From an uncultured Erysipelotrichaceae bacterium (GTDB taxonomy: Bacteria > Bacillota_I > Bacilli_A > Erysipelotrichales > Erysipelotrichaceae), in contig CALVGQ010000074.1 in assembly GCA_944327135.1 (NCBI GenBank), forward strand, positions 1 through 38,513: a stretch of 38,513 bases of DNA. Reading direction: 5' to 3'. Numbering within the stretch: the first letter of the stretch is position 1; each line of letters opens with the position of its first letter. Below are positions 23,958 through 34,020 of the stretch, piece by piece. Both the position numbers and the translations under genes were made by a program. The notes beneath the pieces are model-generated. The model had not been told where the DNA came from. It worked only from the letters and a program-made list of their open reading frames with translations, and made no database searches.

Positions 23958-24227
23958 ATGAGTCGTAGTTTGAAAAAAGGTCCATTCTGTGACGACCATC
24001 TGATGAAGAAAGTCGTTGCGTTGAATGAGGCCAACCGCAAAGAAGTAATTAAAACCTGGTCTCGTCGTTCAACCATTTTCCCTGATTTCGTTGAACATAC
24101 ATTTGCAGTTTACAATGGTAAGGAACATGTTCCGGTTTATGTTACCGAGGATATGGTTGGACATAAATTAGGTGAATTCGTCCCGACCCGCAAATTCGGT
24201 GGTCATGGCGACGATAAGAAAGCGTAA
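23958..24227 (+). CDS. rpsS: 30S ribosomal protein S19
   Basis: 89 residues of the small-subunit head, contacting S13 and the A-site finger. [15 protein letters not shown], the [13 protein letters not shown] block and [13 protein letters not shown] are canonical. It lies 21 nt after rplB with AAGGAAGG as RBS. Confidence 0.96.
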   Translation: MSRSLKKGPFCDDHLMKKVVALNEANRKEVIKTWSRRSTIFPDFVEHTFAVYNGKEHVPVYVTEDMVGHKLGEFVPTRKFGGHGDDKKA

Positions 24228-24240
24228 GGAGGAGAGAGAA

Positions 24241-24573
24241 ATGGAAGTAAAAGCGACTGCAAAGACCGTTCGTATCGCTCCTCGTAAAGTCCGTCTGGTA
24301 CTGGATTTGATTCGCGGTAAGGATGTAAAAGAGGCTTCTGCAATTCTGCAGTTTACGCCAAACCATGCAGCTGAAACAGTCAGCAAAGTGCTGAAATCGG
24401 CTGTTGCCAATGCAACCAACAACCATCAGCTGAATGAGGAAAAGCTGTTTGTAAAGGCATGTTATGCCAACGAAGGGATCACGATGAAGCGTTTTATGCC
24501 GCGTGCGAAAGGAAATGCTTCACAGATCCTGAAACGGACCAGCCACATTACTGTTGTGGTTGAAGAACGCTAG
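24241..24573 (+). CDS. rplV: 50S ribosomal protein L22
   Basis: 110 residues. Start [20 protein letters not shown] after GGAGGAG; a longer in-frame reading starting in rpsS was rejected. L22 contacts all 23S domains and its beta-hairpin (residues about 80-100, [12 protein letters not shown]) lines the exit tunnel. Length normal. Confidence 0.96.
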   Translation: MEVKATAKTVRIAPRKVRLVLDLIRGKDVKEASAILQFTPNHAAETVSKVLKSAVANATNNHQLNEEKLFVKACYANEGITMKRFMPRAKGNASQILKRTSHITVVVEER

Positions 24574-24588
24574 GAAGGGAGAAAGACA

Positions 24589-25380
24589 ATGGGTCAGAAA
24601 GTTAGTCCAATTGGAATGCGTATCGGTGTTATCCGCGATTGGGAATCCCGCTGGTATGCAGAAAAAGAATATGGAGCCCTGCTTCTTGAAGATAACAAGA
24701 TCCGTCAGTATCTGAATAAAGAGCTGAAGGCAGCATACATCTCCAGAGTAGAAATCGAACGTTCCAAGAACCGGGTGGATGTCATCGTCCGGGCTGCTCG
24801 TCCTGGTGTGATTATTGGTCAAAATGGTGAGAATGCCGCTAAGATCAAAGCTGCTTTGGAAAAAATGTGCGGCGGTAAGACAGTCAATGTCAAAGTGCTG
24901 GAAGTAGCCAATCCGGATCTGGATGCTCATCTGGTTGCTCGCAAGATTGCAGAACAGCTGGAACAGCGTGCTTCTTTCAGAACGGCACAGAAAAAAGCGA
25001 TTCAGCAGACCATGCGTTCGGGTGCTAAAGGAATCCGCACTTTGGTTTCTGGTCGTTTGGGCGGTGCTGATATTGCGCGAAGTGAAGGCTATTCTGAGGG
25101 AGTCGTTCCTCTGCATACGCTGCGTTCAGATATTGACTATGCGGTGGTTGAAGCGATGACCACTTATGGTAAATTGGGTGTTAAGGTCTGGATCTGCCGT
25201 GGAGAAGTTCTTCCAGGACAGATGGTTCAGGAGCCAGAAGCACCGAAAAATCCAGCCGGACGGGATCGTCGTCGCCGCAATGATCGCAGACAGCCTCGTC
25301 AGGCTCGCGACAATGCTGCACAGGCAAAGCCGCAGACTGTGGCTGCTGCCGATAAGGATGCAACTGAAGGAGGTAATTAA
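24589..25380 (+). CDS. rpsC: 30S ribosomal protein S3, with basic C-terminal extension
   Basis: 263 residues versus about 218 in typical Firmicutes. N-terminal [13 protein letters not shown], the KH domain loop IIGQNGE near residue 75, and the C-terminal S3 domain up to about 212 are standard. The added tail of about 50 residues is Arg- then Ala/Gln-rich ([21 protein letters not shown]). S3 sits at the mRNA entry channel and acts in its helicase activity, so the basic tail could contact incoming mRNA; that is inference. It ends with AAGGAGG that serves rplP. Confidence 0.95.
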   Translation: MGQKVSPIGMRIGVIRDWESRWYAEKEYGALLLEDNKIRQYLNKELKAAYISRVEIERSKNRVDVIVRAARPGVIIGQNGENAAKIKAALEKMCGGKTVNVKVLEVANPDLDAHLVARKIAEQLEQRASFRTAQKKAIQQTMRSGAKGIRTLVSGRLGGADIARSEGYSEGVVPLHTLRSDIDYAVVEAMTTYGKLGVKVWICRGEVLPGQMVQEPEAPKNPAGRDRRRRNDRRQPRQARDNAAQAKPQTVAAADKDATEGGN

Positions 25381-25382
25381 TT

Positions 25383-25799
25383 ATGTTAATGCCTAATAGA
25401 ACAAAATACAGAAGACCTCATCGTTTAAGCTATGAAGGTCGTGCGAAAGCTGGCCGGACCGTTGCTTTTGGCGAATATGGACTGGTTGCTGAATCTGGTG
25501 CATATGTATCTAACCGTCAGATTGAAGCTGCGCGTGTTGCGATGACTCGTTATATGAGACGTGGCGGCAGCGTGTGGATTAAGATTTTCCCTCATCTGGC
25601 CATCACCAAGAAACCGTTGGAAGTTCGTATGGGATCTGGTAAAGGTGCTCCAGAAGGATGGGTTGCCGTTGTTCAGCCAGGACGTGTCCTGTTTGAAGTT
25701 GGCGGTGTCAGCGAAGAAATCGCCCGTGAAGCTCTGCGCCTTGCTGCTCATAAGCTTCCTGTTAAAACTCGATTTGTAAGAAAAGGCGAGGAGGAGTAA
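25383..25799 (+). CDS. rplP: 50S ribosomal protein L16
   Basis: 138 residues near the A-site tRNA elbow. [14 protein letters not shown] is the family start; the ATG at 25383 lies 9 nt after AAGGAGG, better than the next ATG at 25389. The [22 protein letters not shown] segment (residues about 70-90) is intact. Confidence 0.96.
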   Translation: MLMPNRTKYRRPHRLSYEGRAKAGRTVAFGEYGLVAESGAYVSNRQIEAARVAMTRYMRRGGSVWIKIFPHLAITKKPLEVRMGSGKGAPEGWVAVVQPGRVLFEVGGVSEEIAREALRLAAHKLPVKTRFVRKGEEE

Positions 25800-25802
25800 G
25801 AA

Positions 25803-26003
25803 ATGAACATTAAAGAAATCAGAGAAAAGAGCAATACAGAACTGCTCAAAGATATCGAATCTTTAAAAGAAGAATTATTCAACTTACGCTTCCAGCAGGC
25901 AACTGGACAGCTTGAGAACCCTTCTCGCATGAAGGAAATCAAGAAGACCATTGCTCGTATTAAAACAGTGATCACCGAGCGTGAGCTCAGTGAAGCTAAG
26001 TAA
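25803..26003 (+). CDS. rpmC: 50S ribosomal protein L29
   Basis: 66 residues, two helices, located at the tunnel exit beside L23. [14 protein letters not shown] start and [19 protein letters not shown] motif are canonical. It lies 3 nt after rplP. Confidence 0.95.
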   Translation: MNIKEIREKSNTELLKDIESLKEELFNLRFQQATGQLENPSRMKEIKKTIARIKTVITERELSEAK

Positions 26004-26015
26004 GGAGGAGCAGGT

Positions 26016-26276
26016 ATGGAAAGATCAAAACGGAAAGTATTGCGCGGAACGGTCGTTTCTGACAAGATGGATAAAACCATTACGGTTCAGGTATCCACCC
26101 AGAAATCCCATCCGCTGTATTCAAAACGGGTAAAATACTCAAAGAAATTCAAAGCTCATGACGAAATGAATGAGGCGAAAATTGGGGATGTTGTTGAAAT
26201 CATGGAAACTCGTCCGCTGTCTGCAACAAAGCGCTATCGCCTGGTCAGAATCGTTGAAAAAGCAGTTATTCTTTAG
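26016..26276 (+). CDS. rpsQ: 30S ribosomal protein S17
   Basis: 86 residues, an OB-fold 16S-binding protein. [20 protein letters not shown] and the C-terminal [15 protein letters not shown] are typical. AAGGAGG upstream, 12 nt after rpmC. Confidence 0.95.
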   Translation: MERSKRKVLRGTVVSDKMDKTITVQVSTQKSHPLYSKRVKYSKKFKAHDEMNEAKIGDVVEIMETRPLSATKRYRLVRIVEKAVIL

Positions 26277-26294
26277 AACTAGGAGGGTGAAATT

Positions 26295-26663
26295 ATGATC
26301 CAGAATGAAACTCGATTAAATGTCGCTGACAACACCGGTGCTAAAGAATTGCTGGTGATCCGCTGCTTGGGCGGTTCCAAAAGAAAAACTGCCAGAATTG
26401 GGGACATCGTTGTATGTTCAGTGAAAGAAGCTGCTCCGGGAGGAACGGTCAAGAAAGGGGATGTCGTTAAAGCGGTTGTAGTTCGTACCAAATATCCGGT
26501 ACGCCGTGAAAATGGTTCTTACATTCGTTTTGATGACAATGCCGGCGTCATCATCAAAGATGACAATACGCCAAGAGGGACTCGTATTTTCGGTCCTGTG
26601 GCAAGAGAACTGCGTGACAAGGATTTCATGAAGATCGTTTCCTTGGCACCAGAGGTACTTTAG
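26295..26663 (+). CDS. rplN: 50S ribosomal protein L14
   Basis: 122 residues, at the intersubunit bridge and the docking site of Rsf[19 protein letters not shown], the [11 protein letters not shown] region and the C-terminal [16 protein letters not shown]-like end (here [16 protein letters not shown]) are standard. First gene of the spc segment, after AGGAGG. Confidence 0.97.
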   Translation: MIQNETRLNVADNTGAKELLVIRCLGGSKRKTARIGDIVVCSVKEAAPGGTVKKGDVVKAVVVRTKYPVRRENGSYIRFDDNAGVIIKDDNTPRGTRIFGPVARELRDKDFMKIVSLAPEVL

Positions 26664-26680
26664 AAAGGTGGCTTAACGTT

Positions 26681-27016
26681 ATGAAGATCAAAAAAGGCGA
26701 TACAGTTAAAGTCATCACAGGACATTACAAAGGAACGATTGCTGAAGTGATTCAGGTCCTTCCTAAAGAGGAGAAGGTCGTTGTTGAAGGCGTTAACCTG
26801 GTTAAGAAGCACCTGAAACCGACGCAGGCCAATCCTGATGGTGGCATTATTGAAAAAGAAGCTCCGATCCATGTCTCCAACGTTATGGCTTATGATTCTA
26901 AAGCAAAAACTGCAAGCCGCGTTGGGTATAAAACGGTGACAGATAAAAAGGGCGTAACGACTAAAGTTCGCGTCTATAAGAAATCCGGGTCTGAAGTTAA
27001 AGGAGGTAAGAAATAA
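26681..27016 (+). CDS. rplX: 50S ribosomal protein L24
   Basis: 111 residues, assembly initiator with a KOW motif: [22 protein letters not shown] at the start and [11 protein letters not shown] near 74. RBS is AAAGGTGG. Its stop overlaps the rplE ATG by one base (TAATG), and its last codons contain the rplE Shine-Dalgarno. Confidence 0.96.
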   Translation: MKIKKGDTVKVITGHYKGTIAEVIQVLPKEEKVVVEGVNLVKKHLKPTQANPDGGIIEKEAPIHVSNVMAYDSKAKTASRVGYKTVTDKKGVTTKVRVYKKSGSEVKGGKK

Positions 27017-27555
27017 TGAACCGCCTGCAAGCTAAATACAAGGATACGGTTGTATCCAAACTGATGACTCAGTTCAACTACTCTTCAATCATGGAATGTC
27101 CGAAAATTGAAAAAGTAGTGATTAATATGGGAATTGGTGATGCGATTGCCAATCCGAAAGCACTGGATGAAGCTGTCAATGAACTGACTCAGATTTCTGG
27201 TCAGAAACCGGTGATTACCAAAGCGAAGAAATCCATTGCGAACTTCAAACTGCGTGAAGGCATGCCAATTGGCTGCAAAGTTACGCTGCGTTCTGAGAAA
27301 ATGTATGATTTCTTGGATAAGCTGTTCAACATTTCTTTGCCTCGGGTTCGTGATTTCCATGGTGTTAGTACGACTGCGTTCGATGGCCGCGGAAACTATA
27401 CGCTGGGTGTGAAGGAACAGATCATTTTCCCAGAAATCAACTTCGATAAGGTCAATAGAGTTCGTGGTATGGACATTGTCATTGTTACTACGGCAAAGAC
27501 CAATGAAGAAGCCAAAGCGCTGCTCACTGAAATGGGCATGCCGTTTGCGAAATAA
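27016..27555 (+). CDS. rplE: 50S ribosomal protein L5
   Basis: 179 residues, binds 5S rRNA in the central protuberance. [36 protein letters not shown] and [18 protein letters not shown] are conserved. Coupled to rplX by overlapping stop and start. Confidence 0.97.
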   Translation: MNRLQAKYKDTVVSKLMTQFNYSSIMECPKIEKVVINMGIGDAIANPKALDEAVNELTQISGQKPVITKAKKSIANFKLREGMPIGCKVTLRSEKMYDFLDKLFNISLPRVRDFHGVSTTAFDGRGNYTLGVKEQIIFPEINFDKVNRVRGMDIVIVTTAKTNEEAKALLTEMGMPFAK

Positions 27556-27566
27556 GGAGGACAATC

Positions 27567-27752
27567 ATGGCTAAGACTTCAATGAAAATTAAACAGCAGC
27601 GTCCTCAAAAATTCAAAGTGCGGGAGTATACTCGCTGTGAAATCTGCGGACGTCCGCACTCAGTACTGCGCAAGTACAAAGTATGCCGTATCTGCTTCAG
27701 AGAGCTGGCTTACAAAGGTCAGATCCCGGGCGTTAAAAAGGCAAGCTGGTAA
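27567..27752 (+). CDS. rpsZ: 30S ribosomal protein S14, zinc-binding type
   Basis: 61-residue short form with two CxxC pairs (CEIC at residues 24-27 and CRIC at 40-43), the zinc-ribbon C+ version, as opposed to the longer zinc-free paralogue used under zinc limitation. [19 protein letters not shown] is the start after AAGGAGG. C-terminal GVKKASW is canonical. Confidence 0.96.
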   Translation: MAKTSMKIKQQRPQKFKVREYTRCEICGRPHSVLRKYKVCRICFRELAYKGQIPGVKKASW

Positions 27753-27766
27753 GGAGGAATAATGCA

Positions 27767-28171
27767 ATGATGAATATGACAGATCCAATTGCAGATATGC
27801 TGACACGGATTCGTAATGGTGTTCAGGCACGTCATGAATCAGTAGAGGTTCCTGCTAGCAAGGAAAAAATTGCGATTGCTAAGATCCTGAAGGAAGAAGG
27901 CTATATCCTGAACTACAAGGTTGAAGGAGAAAAGGTTTCTGAAAAGAAGATCACGATCACATTAAAATATGGACCGAACAATGAAAAGGTCATCAGCGGA
28001 CTCAAACGAATTTCTAAACCGGGACTTCGTGTTTACGCAAAAAGCAATGCGATCCCACGCGTGTTAAATGGTTTGGGTGTTGCGATCATTTCTACTTCCA
28101 AAGGGGTCATGACGGACCGGGAAGCAAGAAAACAGCACGCAGGCGGTGAAGTCATCGCTTACGTATGGTAA
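27767..28171 (+). CDS. rpsH: 30S ribosomal protein S8
   Basis: 134 residues, 16S central-domain binder and, in E. coli, the autogenous repressor of the spc operon. Core [15 protein letters not shown]. Three clustered ATGs (27767, 27770, 27776) are possible; 27767 has the best distance (9 nt) to AAGGAGG. The C-terminal [22 protein letters not shown] is standard in type (quoted only in its last part here: GGEVIAYVW). Confidence 0.95.
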   Translation: MMNMTDPIADMLTRIRNGVQARHESVEVPASKEKIAIAKILKEEGYILNYKVEGEKVSEKKITITLKYGPNNEKVISGLKRISKPGLRVYAKSNAIPRVLNGLGVAIISTSKGVMTDREARKQHAGGEVIAYVW

Positions 28172-28198
28172 GAGAATAACTGAAAGGAAATTAGAGAA

Positions 28199-28744
28199 AT
28201 GTCACGTATCGGAAATAAAACGATTACCATTCCTGCTGGTGTGGAGGTTTCCATTGCACAAGGGAATGAGGTGACTGTAAAAGGTCCTAAAGGAACTTTG
28301 ACACGTCAGTTTAATCAAGATTTAGGAATTACAGTAGAAGACGGGATTTTGAAGGTTACCCGTCCAAATGAAGAAAAGCATACCAAACAGCTGCATGGAA
28401 CAACACGGGCTTTGATCAACAACATGGTCGAGGGCGTTCATGAAGGATTCAAGCGTGAGCTGGAAATCGTCGGTATCGGTTATCGTGCAGCCGTTGCAGG
28501 AAACAAACTGACTTTGAATATCGGCTTCTCTCATCCGATTGAGTTCACTGCTGAGGAAGGACTGACGATCACCTGTCCAACGCCGACAACAGTCGTTGTT
28601 GAGGGGATCGATAAGCAGCGGGTTGGAGAACTGGCTGCCAATATTCGGGCAGCGAGAAAGCCGGAACCTTATAAAGGAAAAGGAATCCGCTACAAGGGAG
28701 AACATATTCGCCGTAAAGAAGGTAAAACGGCTGCGAAGAAATAG
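28199..28744 (+). CDS. rplF: 50S ribosomal protein L6
   Basis: 181 residues, two tandem similar domains, located near the GTPase-associated centre. [17 protein letters not shown] start and the C-terminal [21 protein letters not shown] signature are intact. RBS is GAAAGGA. Confidence 0.97.
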   Translation: MSRIGNKTITIPAGVEVSIAQGNEVTVKGPKGTLTRQFNQDLGITVEDGILKVTRPNEEKHTKQLHGTTRALINNMVEGVHEGFKRELEIVGIGYRAAVAGNKLTLNIGFSHPIEFTAEEGLTITCPTPTTVVVEGIDKQRVGELAANIRAARKPEPYKGKGIRYKGEHIRRKEGKTAAKK

Positions 28745-28765
28745 TGGGAAAGGAGAAAATGAACA

Positions 28766-29122
28766 ATGCTTAAGAAAGTTAGTAGAAATGATGAAAGACT
28801 TCGTCGTCATGCACGTGTTCGCACTAAAATTAGTGGAACTCCGGAATGCCCACGTCTTTGCGTGTTCCGTTCAAACAGTCATATTCACGCTCAGATCATT
28901 GACGATGTCCATGGGCGGACGCTGGTTGCGGCCAGTTCGGTGGATATGAAGCTGGCTAATGGCGGAAATATCGAAGCTGCAAAATCAGTGGGTGCTGAGA
29001 TCGCGAAACGCGCTCAAGCAGCTAATATCACCAATGTAGTGTTTGACCGTGGCGGATATATTTATCACGGACGTGTCCAGGCGCTTGCTGAAGCGGCAAG
29101 AGAAGCCGGACTGAAATTCTAG
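28766..29122 (+). CDS. rplR: 50S ribosomal protein L18
   Basis: 118 residues, 5S rRNA-binding. [21 protein letters not shown], the central DD-containing AQIIDDV and the C-terminal [24 protein letters not shown] are present. Normal length, AAAGGAG upstream. Confidence 0.96.
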   Translation: MLKKVSRNDERLRRHARVRTKISGTPECPRLCVFRSNSHIHAQIIDDVHGRTLVAASSVDMKLANGGNIEAAKSVGAEIAKRAQAANITNVVFDRGGYIYHGRVQALAEAAREAGLKF

Positions 29123-29133
29123 GAGGATCGCTA

Positions 29134-29646
29134 ATGGAACGCAAACCAAGAAGAGTAGAACGCGAAAAAGAATTTGAAGAACGCGTTGTTGTCATCAACC
29201 GGGTTACCAAGGTTGTAAAGGGCGGACGCCGTATGCGTTTCTCCGCTTTAGTTGTCATCGGTGACAAAAAGGGCCGGGTCGGATTTGGAACAGGAAAAGC
29301 TAATGAAGTTCCTGATGCAATCAAGAAGGCTTGTGAGGATGCCAAGAAGAATGTTTTCAGAGTTCCTCTGATCAACAACAATTCCACAATTCCGCATGAA
29401 GTAACTGGTCGTTACGGCGCTGGCGAGGTCTTCTTAAGACCAGCTGCTGAAGGTACTGGAGTTATTGCGGGCGGACCGGTTCGGGCAGTGCTTGAGCTGG
29501 CTGGTATCTCGGATGTTTTGTCGAAATGTATCGGATCACGCACCCCAATCAATGCGGTTCGGGCTACGATTACTGGCTTGAAACAATTGAAGACGGTCAA
29601 TGGTGTAGCGAAAATGCGTGAGAAGAAAGTGGAAGAAATCCGCTAA
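29134..29646 (+). CDS. rpsE: 30S ribosomal protein S5
   Basis: 170 residues, S5 with double-stranded RNA-binding-like N-terminal domain. [22 protein letters not shown] and [15 protein letters not shown] are canonical. In most Firmicutes rpmD follows directly; here only 20 nt separate it from rplO, so L30 is missing from the operon. Confidence 0.97.
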   Translation: MERKPRRVEREKEFEERVVVINRVTKVVKGGRRMRFSALVVIGDKKGRVGFGTGKANEVPDAIKKACEDAKKNVFRVPLINNNSTIPHEVTGRYGAGEVFLRPAAEGTGVIAGGPVRAVLELAGISDVLSKCIGSRTPINAVRATITGLKQLKTVNGVAKMREKKVEEIR

Positions 29647-29666
29647 GAACAAGGAGGAGAACCGAT

Positions 29667-30107
29667 ATGAATTTAAATGAATTGAAGTATACAGAGGGTG
29701 CTCGTCGTGATCGGAAACGGATTGGCCGCGGTCATGGTTCCGGAAACGGCAAAACAGCCGGAAAAGGAAACAAAGGACAGAATGCCCGTAGCGGCGGTGG
29801 TGTTGCTTTAGGCTTTGAAGGTGGACAGACCCCGTTGTACAGACGGCTGCCAAAGCGCGGATTCACCAATTACACCCGGAAAGAATTTGCAGTAGTTAAT
29901 GTAGAATCATTGAATAAGTTTGAAGATGGAACCACGGTCACTCCGGAAATGTTGATTGCGACCAAGCTGGCTCGCAAGGAACTGGACGGAATTAAAATTC
30001 TGGGAAGTGGCGAACTGACTAAGAAATTGACGGTTCAGGCCAATAAATTCTCAAAATCAGCTCAGGAAGCAATTGAAAAAGCAGGCGGAAAAGTCGAGGT
30101 GATCTAA
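29667..30107 (+). CDS. rplO: 50S ribosomal protein L15
   Basis: 146 residues, late assembly protein. [22 protein letters not shown], the [18 protein letters not shown] segment and the C-terminal domain are complete. Its last codons contain the GAGGTGAT that serves secY, whose ATG directly follows the stop. Confidence 0.97.
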   Translation: MNLNELKYTEGARRDRKRIGRGHGSGNGKTAGKGNKGQNARSGGGVALGFEGGQTPLYRRLPKRGFTNYTRKEFAVVNVESLNKFEDGTTVTPEMLIATKLARKELDGIKILGSGELTKKLTVQANKFSKSAQEAIEKAGGKVEVI

Positions 30108-31412
30108 ATGATCCAAACTTGTATCAACTTGTTTAAAAACAAGGAAATACGGAATAAGATCTTTTTCACCCTGGCAATGCTGTTTATTTATCGGCTTGGA
30201 TCGGCCATTCCGGCACCGCGGGTCAATGCTTCATTGATTACCTCGGCGATTGCGGATAATTCGATCCTGAGCATGATGAACCTGTTGGGTGGAGGTGCTT
30301 TGGAAAAGCTCTCCATCTTTGCGCTTGGTGTGGGACCGTATATCACTGCGTCGATTATTATTCAGCTGCTTTCCATGGATGTCATCCCGGCGTTGACCGA
30401 AATGGCCAAATCGGGACAGACTGGACGGATGAAACTGGACAAAATCACTCGTTATCTGGCAGTTGTTCTGGCCTTTATTCAAAGCGGAACGATGATCTGG
30501 GCTTTTGATAACGGGGCATTCAATGGAGTCTCTGGAATCATCGAGGGAGGAAATCTGGCTGTCTATCTCTATGTAGCGACGGTGCTGACGGCAGGAACGA
30601 TGTTTCTGCTGTGGATCGGTGATCGGATTTCGCAAAAGGGAATCGGCAACGGCGTTTCCATCATCATCTTCGCAGGAATTGTTGCGAATATTCCATTCAC
30701 CTTTAGTCAGGTTTATACGACGTTGGTGGATACTTCCAGCAACACCGCAATGTTTAATGGTCTTCTGACTTTTGCGATGTATGTCATTATGTATCTTCTG
30801 ATTATTGTTCTGGTTGTCTTTATGCAGCTGGCGGTTCGGAAAATCCCGATTCAATATACTTCCAGCAGCATGCAAAGAGGCCGTCAGGAATTGAATTATT
30901 TGCCGCTGAAGATCAATTCTGCCAGTGTGATCCCAGTTATTTTTGCAGGTGCGATTATGACTGCGCCTATTACAGTGGCTAGCTTTTTCCCGGCAAATGA
31001 ATTTACCACATTTTTAAATAATGTTCTAAGCCTGCAAAAGCCGGTTGGACTTTGTATCTACGGTGTTCTGATTGTCTTATTTACGTTCTTTTATACGAAT
31101 CTGCAGGTCGATCCATCTAAGATTGCAGAAAATTTAGGAAAAAGCGGAACGTATATTCCTGGAATTCGGCCGGGAAATGAGACGAAAGAATATGTCTCCA
31201 AGGTATTAAATCGGATTACTGTGCTGGGAGCGGCATTCTTGCTGTTTATTGCATTATTGCCTTATGTGCTTCCGATGGTGACGTCACTGCCTTCTAGTAT
31301 TTCGGTGGGCGGTACCGGAATTATCATCGTAGTTGGTGTGGCAATGGAAACGATGAGCAGTTTAAAAGGACAGCTGACGCAGAAGCAGTATCGTGGCTTT
31401 ATTCATAAATAG
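30108..31412 (+). CDS. secY: Preprotein translocase subunit SecY
   Basis: 434 residues, the channel of the Sec translocon in the cytoplasmic membrane. About ten membrane helices are visible. IFFTLAMLFIYRLGSAIPAPRVN forms the first helix and plug side, GGALEKLSIFALGVGPYI(T) the second, and the cytoplasmic RGRQELNYLPLKIN and PGNETKEYV loops contact SecA and ribosome. Starts on the base after rplO stop, so strictly coupled to it. Confidence 0.97.
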   Translation: MIQTCINLFKNKEIRNKIFFTLAMLFIYRLGSAIPAPRVNASLITSAIADNSILSMMNLLGGGALEKLSIFALGVGPYITASIIIQLLSMDVIPALTEMAKSGQTGRMKLDKITRYLAVVLAFIQSGTMIWAFDNGAFNGVSGIIEGGNLAVYLYVATVLTAGTMFLLWIGDRISQKGIGNGVSIIIFAGIVANIPFTFSQVYTTLVDTSSNTAMFNGLLTFAMYVIMYLLIIVLVVFMQLAVRKIPIQYTSSSMQRGRQELNYLPLKINSASVIPVIFAGAIMTAPITVASFFPANEFTTFLNNVLSLQKPVGLCIYGVLIVLFTFFYTNLQVDPSKIAENLGKSGTYIPGIRPGNETKEYVSKVLNRITVLGAAFLLFIALLPYVLPMVTSLPSSISVGGTGIIIVVGVAMETMSSLKGQLTQKQYRGFIHK

Positions 31413-31424
31413 AGGTGGTCTGCT

Positions 31425-32075
31425 TTGAATATTTTGATAATGGGTCCTGCAGGAAGCGGAAAGGGAACGATGTCCAGCAAAATTGTGGAGGCCTATGATA
31501 TTCCGCATATCTCAACAGGGGATATGTTTCGTGCAGCGATCAAGGAAGGTACTGAACTAGGCATGACGGCAAAGAAGTATATGGATGAAGGACTGCTTGT
31601 TCCGGATGAAATTACGATTGCCATGATTCGGGAGCGATTGGCCCAGCCGGATTGCCAGAAAGGATATTTGATGGATGGCTATCCCCGGACTCTGAATCAG
31701 GCGCATGTTTTTGAAGAGATTGCGGCTGAATTAAAGAAACCGGTAGAAGCAGTGCTGAATCTGACCGTCGATTTTGAAGAATTAGCGAATCGGGTAACCG
31801 GTCGCAGGCTTTGCAAGAATTGTGGAGCAATTTATCACATTACCAATTTCCCGCCAAAACAAGAGGGAATCTGTGATCATTGTGGCGCTTTGCTGGTTCA
31901 GCGTAGTGATGATACAGTAGAGCAGCTGCGGGTTCGTCTTGATGAACACCATAAAAACACAGAACCGGTGCTGGCCTATTATGCCGCTCAGGGATTGGTA
32001 AAAGAAGTCAATGCCAGCCGAACAATTGAAGAAGTTTGGGCTGACATCCGTGCGATTTTGGAGGATCTTCAATGA
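31425..32075 (+). CDS. adk: Adenylate kinase, zinc-binding lid type
   Basis: 216 residues, ATP + AMP = 2 ADP. P loop GPAGSGKGT at residues 7-15, AMP-binding STGDMFR, DGYPRT near 84 and a lid domain with four cysteines (CKNC and CDHC, residues about 130 and 150), the zinc-ribbon lid of Gram-positive enzymes. The start codon is TTG at 31425, 6 nt after GAGGTGG. The stop overlaps the map start by 4 bp. Confidence 0.96.
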   Translation: MNILIMGPAGSGKGTMSSKIVEAYDIPHISTGDMFRAAIKEGTELGMTAKKYMDEGLLVPDEITIAMIRERLAQPDCQKGYLMDGYPRTLNQAHVFEEIAAELKKPVEAVLNLTVDFEELANRVTGRRLCKNCGAIYHITNFPPKQEGICDHCGALLVQRSDDTVEQLRVRLDEHHKNTEPVLAYYAAQGLVKEVNASRTIEEVWADIRAILEDLQ

Positions 32076-32851
32076 TCACGACCAAATCCCCACGGGAAAT
32101 TGAAGCGATGAGACAGGCCGGAAAAATCACCTCGATGGCGATTGCAGCCGTTGCGGCAGCAATCCGGCCCGGAGTCTCGCTGCGTCAGTTGGATGCGATT
32201 GCGGAAAAGACAATCGTCAAGATGGGAGCGGTTCCGTCCTTTAAAGGATATGGCGGCTTTCCAGCATCAATATGTACCTCGGTCAATGATTGCCTTGTTC
32301 ATGGAATTCCAGATGATACAACATTGAAAGAGGGAGACATCATTTCAATCGATTGCGGTGCCTGTTATAAAGGCTATCATGGAGATTCAGCTTGGACCTT
32401 TGCGGTGGGCGAGGTTTCAGAAGAAGCCCGGCATTTGATGAAGGTTACTAAAGAATCTCTGTTTCTAGGTTTAAAACAGGTAAAAGCTGGGAATCGTTTA
32501 GGTGACGTATGTCACGCGATTGGCGAATATGTAGAAAGTCAAGGCTGTTCGGTACCGGTAGATTATACTGGCCACGGTATTGGTACTCAACTGCATGAAG
32601 AACCAGCTATCCCTAATTTTGGTCAGGCCGGCCACGGCGTTGTTTTAAAAGAAGGAATGACGTTGGCTATTGAACCGATGGTTCATGCCGGCAAACCTCA
32701 AACGCGGGTATTGTCGGATGACTGGACCGTTGTAAGTAAAGACGGCAGTTTGGCAGCCCACTATGAACACACCGTTTTAGTGACGAAGGATGGATATGAG
32801 ATCCTGACGATCGATCATGATGTAAAGGAGGAGGACTCAATTTATGGGTAA
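32072..32851 (+). CDS. map: Methionine aminopeptidase, type I
   Basis: 259 residues, removes N-terminal Met from nascent proteins. Metal ligands: Asp in SIDCGA (residue about 93), Asp in [10 protein letters not shown] (about 104), His in GHGIG (about 168), Glu in IEPM (about 202) and Glu in EHTVLVT (about 233), plus the HG at [11 protein letters not shown]. It is coupled to adk by ATGA and overlaps the infA start by 8 nt, with the infA RBS AAAGGAGGAGG inside its last codons. Confidence 0.97.
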   Translation: MITTKSPREIEAMRQAGKITSMAIAAVAAAIRPGVSLRQLDAIAEKTIVKMGAVPSFKGYGGFPASICTSVNDCLVHGIPDDTTLKEGDIISIDCGACYKGYHGDSAWTFAVGEVSEEARHLMKVTKESLFLGLKQVKAGNRLGDVCHAIGEYVESQGCSVPVDYTGHGIGTQLHEEPAIPNFGQAGHGVVLKEGMTLAIEPMVHAGKPQTRVLSDDWTVVSKDGSLAAHYEHTVLVTKDGYEILTIDHDVKEEDSIYG

Positions 32852-33062
32852 GCAAGACGTAATCGAAATTGAAGGAATTGTAGAAGATACACTTCCTGAT
32901 GCGAAATTTAAAGTGAAACTTGAAAACGGACACGTGATTTTGGCTCACGTTTCTGGTAAAATCCGTATGCACTACATTCGCATTTTACCAGGGGATCGTG
33001 TCACAGTAGAGATTTCGCCGTATGATTTAACACGTGGGCGCATTACATTCAGACATAAATAA
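32844..33062 (+). CDS. infA: Translation initiation factor IF-1
   Basis: 72-residue OB-fold protein that binds the A site during initiation. [22 protein letters not shown] and [13 protein letters not shown] are conserved. Start ATG 32844 lies inside the end of map. Confidence 0.97.
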   Translation: MGKQDVIEIEGIVEDTLPDAKFKVKLENGHVILAHVSGKIRMHYIRILPGDRVTVEISPYDLTRGRITFRHK

Positions 33063-33081
33063 GTCTTAGGAGGGAAATGGC

Positions 33082-33195
33082 ATGAAAGTAAGACCATCAG
33101 TCAAACCAATCTGCGATAAGTGCCGCATCATCAAGCGCAAAGGCCGCGTTATGGTTATTTGTGAAAACCCTAAACACAAACAGCGTCAAGGATAA
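33082..33195 (+). CDS. rpmJ: 50S ribosomal protein L36
   Basis: 37 residues, the smallest ribosomal protein. [15 protein letters not shown] gives the first zinc pair (C11, C14), and [15 protein letters not shown] the Cys27 and His32; zinc-binding C+ form. RBS AGGAGGG, 7 nt before the ATG. It sits between infA and rpsM as in other Firmicutes. Confidence 0.96.
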   Translation: MKVRPSVKPICDKCRIIKRKGRVMVICENPKHKQRQG

Positions 33196-33214
33196 TTAGG
33201 AGGACAGACAGGAT

Positions 33215-33580
33215 ATGGCTCGTATTGCTGGTATTGATATCCCACGTGACAAGCGTGTGGTTGTATCATTAACTTATATCTACGGAATCGGAAGAAGCAC
33301 AGCTTCCTCTGTATTAGCAAAATGCAACATCAGTGAAGATATCCGTGTTAAGGATCTGACTGAGGAACAGGTTACGGCGATTCGTAAGGAAATCGACGGA
33401 ATCAAGGTAGAAGGCGATCTGCGTCGGGAAACTTCTTTGAATATCAAACGGTTGATGGAAATTGGATGCTATCGCGGAATCCGTCATCGTCGTGGTTTGC
33501 CAGTTCGCGGACAGCGGACCAAAACCAATGCGCGTACACGCAAAGGACCACGCCGTACTGTAGCGAACAAGAAGAAATAA
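33215..33580 (+). CDS. rpsM: 30S ribosomal protein S13
   Basis: 121 residues of the small-subunit head, contacting the P-site tRNA and L5. [15 protein letters not shown], a helix-two-turn-helix [10 protein letters not shown], and the C-terminal [20 protein letters not shown] are standard. TTAGGAGG upstream. Confidence 0.97.
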   Translation: MARIAGIDIPRDKRVVVSLTYIYGIGRSTASSVLAKCNISEDIRVKDLTEEQVTAIRKEIDGIKVEGDLRRETSLNIKRLMEIGCYRGIRHRRGLPVRGQRTKTNARTRKGPRRTVANKKK

Positions 33581-33599
33581 GCGATAGGAGGAGAAGAAC

Positions 33600-33992
33600 A
33601 TGGCAAAAGTTAAAACTACTGGGCGTAAAAGACGGGCCCGTAAGAATGTAGCTAAGGGTATTGCCCACATTCATTCAACATTCAACAACACTATCGTTAC
33701 GATTACAGACGAACATGGAAATGCCATCGCCTGGTCCAGCGCCGGTGCTTTGGGATTCAAAGGTTCACGTAAATCCACTCCGTTTGCTGCTCAGATGGCT
33801 GGCGAAGCCGCTGGAAAGGCTGCTGTGGATAACGGAATGAAGACGGTTGAGGTCAATGTAAAAGGACCTGGACCGGGCCGTGAAGCTGCCGTTCGTTCTT
33901 TGCAGACAGCAGGTCTGGAAATTACCGTCATTAATGATGTAACTCCAATTCCGCATAACGGTTGTCGTCCACCGAAACGGCCACGCGGTTAA
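33600..33992 (+). CDS. rpsK: 30S ribosomal protein S11
   Basis: 130 residues of the 30S platform near the mRNA exit. [38 protein letters not shown] and the C-terminal [15 protein letters not shown] are canonical. The NG in the last motif is the site that often forms isoaspartate. Confidence 0.97.
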   Translation: MAKVKTTGRKRRARKNVAKGIAHIHSTFNNTIVTITDEHGNAIAWSSAGALGFKGSRKSTPFAAQMAGEAAGKAAVDNGMKTVEVNVKGPGPGREAAVRSLQTAGLEITVINDVTPIPHNGCRPPKRPRG

Positions 33993-34020
33993 TCAAGATC
34001 CAACGAGGAGGGATTAGGTA

